Source: a bacterium (GTDB lineage Bacteria; Patescibacteriota; Gracilibacteria; UM-FILTER-43-11). Taken from it: DNA of 51,714 bases. The DNA lies in NCBI GenBank assembly GCA_030427295.1, contig JAUHWS010000004.1, positions 1-51,714 on the forward strand. The letters are read 5' to 3'. A program made the translations under genes and the position numbers. Shown piece after piece: positions 40,409 through 47,400 of the stretch (position 1 is the first letter of the stretch; each line of letters starts with the position of its first letter). The notes beneath the pieces are model-generated. The model had not been told where the DNA came from. It searched no databases and saw nothing but the letters and a program-made list of their open reading frames with translations.

Positions 40409-42415
40409 ATGCCAAAAGGAAGAGAAAAACCAAAAAGAAATGATGATAACATAAAGGATAAATTCCCTAAGGTGACGGAAATTCCACCAGAGCAGGTGGA
40501 TATGCGCGATTCAAGCACACCTGACTACAAACGCCGTGATCGTTTTGGGGAGGCGTTGAGTGATGCAGAAAGGGCTCATACAGAAGGTATGCTAACCCTA
40601 GAGAAATATGTGGAAGAAGAATCACTTGACCGAGTAAAATCAGCTAGAAAACAAAAGGAAATCGAACGAACTATTGGCGTCTACCGTCGTGAAAATAACC
40701 TGCATGTCTTGATTTCTGCACCTGACTCTCAATTCAAGAGTCCTGAAGAAGCTAAAATGGTAAAAGAACAAGCTTTTAAAGCCCTAGTTGAAATGGGAGA
40801 CAACGGTCGTGGAATGCTCTACCTACTAAAAGACAAAGGAGGTGAATATGGTCGACGTGCAGCTCAGGTAATCTCCGAGGAGGGCTATAAACGACCTGAT
40901 CCAAAAATTGAAGATGGTTATTACCCTGATTCAGCTGAAGAAAGAGCTGAAAGAATCAGAAAGGCAGAAGAATACAATGCGGAGCATGCTGATGACACTG
41001 TTGGTGATGACTTACTAGAATGGATGGGGGGACCATTGACAGATTTGCCTGATGAAAAACTGGCGCTTAAAGTAGCTGAGGGCGGTGAAGAAGGAGAAAT
41101 TGCGCAGCAAATTCTAGACAACCGTGAAGCAAGGCGAAACAAGCCAGGCGAGAAAGGTCAGTCAGAACGTGGGAAGTTGTTTGCTGATACAGTCGATAAA
41201 AAAACAGGTAAATCAAAGCGAGATAAGCTTGTAAGGACTGGAAAAGAAGGTGTAACAACGGTTGGGAAAGAAACAGAGCGATCGACTAAAGGAAAGTCTA
41301 AAAAACTAGATGAAGTCAAATTTGCCGCTGCTTCTGATGACGCCATTGAAATCAGGGATGCCGAAGAAATGGACCCATTGACCGGTATTGATGAGGAGGT
41401 AAAAGCTCCCAAAAAGAAAAAAGAAACAAGGGCTGAAAAACCAGCCAAGGAAAAGAGCAAAAAAGAGCGACCAGCTCGAGTGGCAAAAAGAAGTGCTGAA
41501 AAGGCATCAAAAGAACCCGTTGGCTATGAAGAATTTAAGGAGGCTGTCCTTGATGAGAGTCGACCGATGGAAGACAGAAAAGGTTATGTTGAAGAAATGG
41601 CACTCACAGGAGGCCCTGAGGCAAAAGATGTGTTGATAGCAGCCGTAGAAAGCGAAAATAAAGAAATTGGTGATTATGCCCAAGAACAATGGAGGGCAGC
41701 GCAAGAGGGTGAACTAGTCCAATGGCCTGGGGACATCGGTGAATCTGCTGGGAAAGAAGGTTTAGAAGATGGGCCAACCGTTCTGGCCTCTGCCGATGAA
41801 GCAACAGCGGAACGTCTTTACACTCCGTCTGACATGACACCAATGGATATGGATGAGGAAAACATGTCCATCCCGGATGAAACCACAGCTGAAAAGCCAA
41901 AAGAAGAAGTCAAAGAAAAGGAAGAGGCACCTAAAGTCGCTCAAGCTGAATCGAGTGACATTCCAGGGGTCGACCTCTACAACGAATTCATGGAAGGGTT
42001 TGAGCCCGCCAAGCAACCAGAAGCATCGACTGAGGAGGCTCCAGCTGGTGAGCCTATCGACTTAGAGGCACTTGCAGCTGCGGGTAAAAAAGGGCTTGAA
42101 TTTTTAGGGGGAGCGAATGAGGCGATTAGCATAATCAATGAAGGCAATTACTACCGCCTGCTTGAAGACCATTCAGATAAAATTCCAATGATGGTTGAAA
42201 AAGGGGTTGGTAAAGCATCAAAGATCACTGGTATGATCGATTACCTTGGAAGTCAAATGTGGGAAAATCCAAAGGCGCTACCTGTACTTGAAAAAATTGC
42301 TGCTACCGAAGGACTGAATACACGTTACAAAAACCCAGCAGAAAATTATGTTGCTGCTTACAAACGACGTGAGGAACTCGAAAAGCAGTATAGTGTGGAC
42401 GAAAGAAATTCTTAA
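40409..42415 (+). CDS. Large charged hypothetical protein with HEAT-like segments
   Basis: 668-aa ORF; KALVEMGDNGRGMLYLLKDKGGEYGRRAAQVI and GGPEAKDVLIAAVESENKEIGDYAQEQW look HEAT-like; remainder K/E-rich. Confidence 0.8.
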   Translation: MPKGREKPKRNDDNIKDKFPKVTEIPPEQVDMRDSSTPDYKRRDRFGEALSDAERAHTEGMLTLEKYVEEESLDRVKSARKQKEIERTIGVYRRENNLHVLISAPDSQFKSPEEAKMVKEQAFKALVEMGDNGRGMLYLLKDKGGEYGRRAAQVISEEGYKRPDPKIEDGYYPDSAEERAERIRKAEEYNAEHADDTVGDDLLEWMGGPLTDLPDEKLALKVAEGGEEGEIAQQILDNREARRNKPGEKGQSERGKLFADTVDKKTGKSKRDKLVRTGKEGVTTVGKETERSTKGKSKKLDEVKFAAASDDAIEIRDAEEMDPLTGIDEEVKAPKKKKETRAEKPAKEKSKKERPARVAKRSAEKASKEPVGYEEFKEAVLDESRPMEDRKGYVEEMALTGGPEAKDVLIAAVESENKEIGDYAQEQWRAAQEGELVQWPGDIGESAGKEGLEDGPTVLASADEATAERLYTPSDMTPMDMDEENMSIPDETTAEKPKEEVKEKEEAPKVAQAESSDIPGVDLYNEFMEGFEPAKQPEASTEEAPAGEPIDLEALAAAGKKGLEFLGGANEAISIINEGNYYRLLEDHSDKIPMMVEKGVGKASKITGMIDYLGSQMWENPKALPVLEKIAATEGLNTRYKNPAENYVAAYKRREELEKQYSVDERNS

Positions 42416-42434
42416 AAATAAATGTAATTCATTT

Positions 42435-42473
42435 CAAAACCTCTCTCCTTACATGCTAAGCAGGGAGGTTTTG
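42435..42473 (+). terminator. Hairpin terminator
   Basis: CAAAACCTCTCTCCTTACATGCTAAGCAGGGAGGTTTTG. Confidence 0.65.
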
Positions 42474-42497
42474 ATTCATTAGATAATATCAAAACCC

Positions 42498-43055
42498 ATG
42501 CCAGGACCAAAATCATTCGAAGGCAATCGAGGATTAGAAGACATTAAAAAGCCAGACAAAGGCCCACAAAAGCCAGCCTTTGGCGAACAATTGAATCAGA
42601 CCTTTAAAGGCGTCGAAAAAACAGAAGAAGCCTTGAAACAAGTCGAGCAAAAAGAAACTCCCACAGGCGACCAAGCCGATACCGGCAAGAAGCCAGCGAA
42701 GAAAGTCAAATACGGCAAAGTGCCCGAGCCCGAACGGCAAGCTAAAATGGATAAGGTTGAAGCTATTGTTCAAAAAGATGGCAAGCTGGATTTACAACAT
42801 TGGGCAAAATATGTCCTTACTGGTTCGGGTTTGGACAGTGGGCTTGGAGCACAGGTCATCAAATACCTTGGAAAACCAGACACAAACCTGGCAGACATCC
42901 AAAAAAAGAATCCAAACGCAGCCAAAGTCATTGCGTCTTACCAAGGCGCCGATGCTAAGTTTCCACGGGATGAAAAAGGAAGCATAACAGACATCGATGC
43001 TTGGGGCGAATCCACCAGTCAAGCCCTCGTGAAAGCCATCGTGGAGTATTCGTAA
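42498..43055 (+). CDS. Hypothetical protein
   Basis: 185-aa ORF; charged N-terminal half, more globular C-terminus. Confidence 0.75.
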   Translation: MPGPKSFEGNRGLEDIKKPDKGPQKPAFGEQLNQTFKGVEKTEEALKQVEQKETPTGDQADTGKKPAKKVKYGKVPEPERQAKMDKVEAIVQKDGKLDLQHWAKYVLTGSGLDSGLGAQVIKYLGKPDTNLADIQKKNPNAAKVIASYQGADAKFPRDEKGSITDIDAWGESTSQALVKAIVEYS

Positions 43056-43575
43056 GTATATACTCACCTTCGCCTCATCTATATACTGACCCTCTTCGAA
43101 ATACTGAGGGTCAATAACTCACTTTTTTCAATAAGCTGTTAGCTATTAGCTGTTAGATCGCTTTGCTTTTAGATGTTTTTCAGCCTAATAGCTAAGAATC
43201 TCGATGAAATCAAGATGGTCTAAAAGCTGACAGCTAGAATAAAGTATATACTCACCCCAACCCAAAGTATATACCTAAGTAATTATTGTCATTCCATGAC
43301 TTGATCATGGAATCGTTCGAATCCAGTCACTCCAAATACTGACGACTCTTGGATCAAGCCCAAGAGTGACAACTGTTTTCTCATTCCTCAATGAAGGCGA
43401 GGTTTGCAAGCCTCGCCTTCAGGGGTTGATTAAATACTTCCTAAGAACCACCCCCCTACCATCAACTCACATTCCAAATTCCTCCTCCTCATATGAGGGG
43501 GCCAAGGGAGTGAGGGGGCCAAGGGAGAGGCTTGAAATAGAACGAATGAAATCATTCTAAATCCACCTACAACAT
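43054..43575 (+). repeat. Composite modular repeat, copy D
   Basis: Starts at the stop codon (CGTAAGTATATACTC); TGACCCTC/GAGGGTCA hairpin; AGCTGTT heptamers; AAGTATATACTCACCCCAACCCAAAGTATATACC; GTCATTCCATGACTTGATCATGGAATCG; GAAGGCGAGGTTTGCAAGCCTCGCCTTC (43393-43420). Confidence 0.88.
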
Positions 43576-43597
43576 CAAGGTCAAAAAACTTGATTTT

Positions 43598-43606
43598 TGC
43601 TATAAT
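43598..43606 (+). promoter_or_regulatory. Extended -10 promoter element
   Basis: TTTGCTATAAT; no clear -35. Confidence 0.5.
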
Positions 43607-43658
43607 TTATGATAAAATAGTATATTGAAAAAAATCTAAAAAATAAACCCCAAAAAAA

Positions 43659-44120
43659 ATGAGCAAATTCGACAAACCAAAATCAGCTGAATCATATAGA
43701 GAAGCGGCCGATAAAAAGGAGGCCAATCTATCCTTTGACCAACAGGCAGAACTGAAGAAAGAAACTGAAGCCGTTTTTAAGGTGGCAGGTAGAGATCCTG
43801 AGCAGCCCCAAAAAGTTTATGACCCTGAGGCAGAAAGAATTACTAAGTCCTTAAAGGCTCGCAAAGGAATAGAGCTCGCAATAAAGGATGGTAACTTTGA
43901 TGCGATTGTTAAAGGTGTAAAAGAGCTCGATGTTCAAGGTAGAGTGAGTGACATTGACAACATTATCAATGCTTTAGGTGCATTAGGGTCCAAAGAACAA
44001 AATCCTGAAAAATATAAAGGTATTTTAGATACACTTGAGCGAATTCGAGCCTTAGGTGCGGGTAAAGAATATTTTGAGAATGCGGATAGGGCATTGGCTC
44101 AAGCAAGGGGGGTAAATTAG
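43659..44120 (+). CDS. Hypothetical charged helical protein
   Basis: 153-aa ORF; IELAIKDGNFDAIVKGVKELDVQGRVSDIDNIINALGAL resembles a segment of the 45246 product. Confidence 0.75.
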   Translation: MSKFDKPKSAESYREAADKKEANLSFDQQAELKKETEAVFKVAGRDPEQPQKVYDPEAERITKSLKARKGIELAIKDGNFDAIVKGVKELDVQGRVSDIDNIINALGALGSKEQNPEKYKGILDTLERIRALGAGKEYFENADRALAQARGVN

Positions 44121-44128
44121 TCTAATAT

Positions 44129-44440
44129 ATGGCCTCTAAAGACACCCTACAACAACTCTTCCAGGTCGCCAAAGCCTCGCTCTACTTCGAGGGTTCAACC
44201 GACGAAGAGATTTGGAGCGCCTGCCTGACCCAGCAAGATCGCTCGGATGAAGACATAAAAATCGCCATCCAAAACATATATGCTCAAGATAAGGCCATCT
44301 CAGAAGCCTCCGAACAAAAAAAGGCCAAACAGGAACAACAAAAAAAAGATCTCGACCTCATGCGTCAAAACGAAACCTCAGAACGCGAAGCGAACCATCA
44401 TGAAGCCGATTCGATGCTTGATGATTTTTTCAATCTGTGA
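44129..44440 (+). CDS. Small charged hypothetical protein
   Basis: 103-aa ORF, 8 nt after the preceding stop. Confidence 0.72.
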   Translation: MASKDTLQQLFQVAKASLYFEGSTDEEIWSACLTQQDRSDEDIKIAIQNIYAQDKAISEASEQKKAKQEQQKKDLDLMRQNETSEREANHHEADSMLDDFFNL

Positions 44441-44446
44441 TATAAT
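44418..44446 (+). promoter_or_regulatory. Sigma70-like promoter overlapping the end of the preceding CDS
   Basis: TTGATG (44418-44423), 17-nt spacer, TGA-TATAAT (44441-44446); this TGA is the stop codon of 44129..44440. Confidence 0.65.
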
Positions 44447-44472
44447 AAAACGATAAAAATAAAAAAAATATC

Positions 44473-45027
44473 ATGCCAAAAGAAATACCAAATCATCTAG
44501 AAGCATTGGCTGAAAAGGCAAAAGAAACACAAAAAAAAATCGATGCTGTGATGCCACCCAAAGCGGAAAAGATGAGTAATGGAATCGATATGTCAGAAGA
44601 CATCTTTGAGAAAGAAGATGTTGAGCGTGTTATAGAAGAATACAAGCAGGATGGATACGAGCACGTGAATTCAAAAAAACATCAAAAAGAGATTTTGATG
44701 GCAAAGCGCGCTCTTGGAGAAGCACCTAAGTCGGGGGCGGTTGCCACTGTGGAAGGTGAAACGCACCAGTACAAAGTAAAATACGTTGGCAAGGGAAGGT
44801 GGCTGGTTTTTAAAGGGGAGGCTTTAGAAGTTCAAGACGATACTGGAATGGCTGAGGTCAAAGAAGCCCTTGGTGAAGACTTTATCACCGTAAAAGGGAA
44901 TATGGCTAAAAGAGTGAAGCTCCAATTTGACGCCTCTGAGTTGAATAGTGGCAATGTACTCACCATTGAAGGCCCTGATGGAAAAACCTATGCCGTTTAT
45001 AAAAAGAAAGTCTACCGCGAAAGCTAA
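44473..45027 (+). CDS. Hypothetical charged protein
   Basis: 184-aa ORF; globular C-terminal part HQYKVKYVGKGRWLVFKGEALEVQDDTG. Confidence 0.75.
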   Translation: MPKEIPNHLEALAEKAKETQKKIDAVMPPKAEKMSNGIDMSEDIFEKEDVERVIEEYKQDGYEHVNSKKHQKEILMAKRALGEAPKSGAVATVEGETHQYKVKYVGKGRWLVFKGEALEVQDDTGMAEVKEALGEDFITVKGNMAKRVKLQFDASELNSGNVLTIEGPDGKTYAVYKKKVYRES

Positions 45028-45109
45028 TTTTGAAAGGACTATTTTTAAAAGGACTGTGGACTAAGAACTAAGTGTTAACAATCCGAATCCTATTCGCACC
45101 CGATCCGCA

Positions 45110-45240
45110 GCCCATTTGTCATCTATAAGCGACTAGCGGCTAGTGACTAGCGATAGGATTAAACGCTACACGCTACACGCTAATCGCTAAACGCTACACG
45201 CTCAACGCTCAAATAAATTCGTAATTAGTAACTCGTAATT
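45110..45240. repeat. Heptamer array in the leader of the 45246 gene
   Basis: AGCGACT-AGCGGCT-AGTGACT-AGCGATA then CGCTACA-CGCTACA-CGCTAAT-CGCTAAA-CGCTACA-CGCTCAA-CGCT then ATTCGTA-ATTAGTA-ACTCGTA-ATTAA. Confidence 0.9.
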
Positions 45241-45245
45241 AAATC

Positions 45246-46475
45246 ATGCCACCACGAGGAGAATTCAAACCACCATCCATTCTAGAAGCTGAGCCAGAGT
45301 CTATCACGCAATCACCTGAGCCGGAGGAGAAGGTCAGTGATACGGACACCCCTCAAGATTTAGAGAGCCAGGCTGAAGAGGCCTTTGATGTAGAAATTGA
45401 TCGGGAAGCTTATGCTGGAATCGTCCGAGGAGAGCTGGAAGGAGGGAATGCCGGAGGAATCGTAAAAACGATTGAAGAGCTCATTGAACAAGGGGGGCGT
45501 CAAGCGCACATCGACATCATCATGGAAACCCTGCGTGCCGAAGTGGATCAAGACATGGGTCATGCTGAAGAGGCTCAAAGAGGGCTAGATTTGATCGCTG
45601 AGCGAGGATTGACCGTTGAGAATGAATTGGCAGAAGGGGATTTAAGAGACCCACTTACGGATAGTCTAATGGAAGGAGATTTTACCGATCTTAAAGAAAA
45701 AATTCGTTCTCTCCCAGACCGCCGAAAGTCAGAAGTAATCAAGGTTTTAAAAACACTTGCTGAAAAAAGTAGTAATCAACGTCTCCAGGACACCGCAGGC
45801 CACGTGCTTGATTTGGTACAGGAGGCTGATGCTCAAGCAGCTGAAGAAGATGAAATAGTCATGTTGGACGATGATGATCTTCCCATTGAGCAAGCATCTG
45901 AGGAGATCGACACCAAAGCAGCCGCCCAGAAGGGGATTAAGGCCACGGATGAAATGTTTGACCAGTGGCAAGAAGAAGTTAACGCCGAAAAGGCCAGAAA
46001 ATTGGCCCAAAGAAGAGCCGAAAAGAAGGCTGAAAGAGCCAAAAGAGAAGCCGAGCGCCAACGCATCGAGCAAGAACTAACTGGTAGGACAGAAACAGGA
46101 GAAGCCTATGCCTACCAGGATCCTGACATTGCAAGTGATGTGGCTGGCGTCATGACCGGACCTGATGTTGAGCCCGTCAAAGCACCAGAAACCCCCGAAA
46201 CTCCCGAGGTAGAAACCAAGGTTGCCACCAGTTTGACAGGTGATCCAGCGCTTGATGAATTATTTTTCTCTGATTCATCGACAGAGCAACCAGAATCACC
46301 AACTCCTGATCAGCCCTTCGGCGAAGCTAAAGAGGCTACGAAAGAAGAGAAGGCGAAAATTGCTCAGCAAATTAAAGAGCAAGAAGCAGCCAAAAGAAAA
46401 GCGCGAGAAGATCGTATCAAACGCGAGGGGACAGAAGTAGTAGAAACCAATGATCCGCTCGCAGGCATTTCATAA
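45246..46475 (+). CDS. Hypothetical charged helical protein
   Basis: 409-aa ORF with K/E/A-rich coiled coil. Confidence 0.78.
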   Translation: MPPRGEFKPPSILEAEPESITQSPEPEEKVSDTDTPQDLESQAEEAFDVEIDREAYAGIVRGELEGGNAGGIVKTIEELIEQGGRQAHIDIIMETLRAEVDQDMGHAEEAQRGLDLIAERGLTVENELAEGDLRDPLTDSLMEGDFTDLKEKIRSLPDRRKSEVIKVLKTLAEKSSNQRLQDTAGHVLDLVQEADAQAAEEDEIVMLDDDDLPIEQASEEIDTKAAAQKGIKATDEMFDQWQEEVNAEKARKLAQRRAEKKAERAKREAERQRIEQELTGRTETGEAYAYQDPDIASDVAGVMTGPDVEPVKAPETPETPEVETKVATSLTGDPALDELFFSDSSTEQPESPTPDQPFGEAKEATKEEKAKIAQQIKEQEAAKRKAREDRIKREGTEVVETNDPLAGIS

Positions 46476-46492
46476 ACTAATCATCCACAAAA

Positions 46493-46843
46493 ATGAGTAA
46501 CGGAAAACTCAATCAATTAGGACCCAAGCCCCAAGAAGATCAGCCCAATGAAAATTTAGATCAGCTGATCACACCCTCTAAGCAGCTTGATCAACCAGCT
46601 AATGTAGAGAGGCTGTTTGAAGACGCTGAAAACGAAGGGGTCAAGACGGCAGAAGATTTCATTGCCCAGGCGGAAAATCAAGGGATTGGGAAAAATGGTA
46701 ATACACCTGATTTTGAAGGTCCCAAAGCAGACGTACCCAACGGCCAGGCTCGAGAAAAAAATGAATTTCTCCCAGATAGCGAAGAAAAACCCATTGGGCC
46801 CATGCCCGCCAATGACGATGAAAGTGGCGAGGAGCTCGGCTAG
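46493..46843 (+). CDS. Small hydrophilic hypothetical protein
   Basis: 116-aa ORF, 17 nt after the previous stop; Q/N/E-rich. Confidence 0.65.
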   Translation: MSNGKLNQLGPKPQEDQPNENLDQLITPSKQLDQPANVERLFEDAENEGVKTAEDFIAQAENQGIGKNGNTPDFEGPKADVPNGQAREKNEFLPDSEEKPIGPMPANDDESGEELG

Positions 46844-47145
46844 AACTCAAAAAACCGCTCCTTAAAACCGACAATTTTGCCCTGCTTCACCTCAATGCCA
46901 TCCGCCTTGAGTCGACGGATTTTTTCTGTGTCTCCTAAAGCAAAACCGCCCAAGCGCCCATCGGCATTCACCACCTTGTAACAAGGAAATTGCTCCGGGT
47001 GAGGGTTTTTATTCAGCAGTTGACCCACAAAGCGATACCCCTTGGTTCCCATCGCGTGGGCAATGGCCTTGTAGGTGGTCACCTTACCCGGTGGAATTTG
47101 AAGAAGAAGCGCATGCAGCCGCTCCATGTTTGCATTGGAGTTCAT
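46840..47145 (-). CDS. MGMT-family DNA-binding domain protein (alkyltransferase-like)
   Basis: LLLQIPPGKVTTYKAIAHAMGTKGYRFVGQLLNKNPHPEQFPCYKVVNADGRLGGFALGDTEKIRRLKADGIEV. Confidence 0.9.
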   Translation of the reverse strand: MNSNANMERLHALLLQIPPGKVTTYKAIAHAMGTKGYRFVGQLLNKNPHPEQFPCYKVVNADGRLGGFALGDTEKIRRLKADGIEVKQGKIVGFKERFFEF

Positions 47146-47221
47146 AAATGAAGTCGTTATTCAATTGTGAAATCAACCATTAATATAGTATATTGAAGCT
47201 GGAAAAAAGTAAATGAGGTAG

Positions 47222-47400
47222 GGGTAAGGACTATCGACTATGGACTAGGGGCTAAGTGTTTCTCAATTCGCATCCCATTCGCATCCCATTCGTCATTGAT
47301 AAGCAACCAGCGAATAGCTAAAATAAGGCTAAACGCTACACGCTAAACACTACACGCTCTAAAATTAGTAATTCGTAACTAGTAATTAGTAATTAAAAAA
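47222..47400. repeat. Heptamer arrays upstream of the ATPase gene
   Basis: AGGACTA-TCGACTA-TGGACTA-GGGGCTA; CGCTACA-CGCTAAA; ATTCGTA-ACTAGTA-ATTAGTA-ATTAAAA. Confidence 0.88.
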
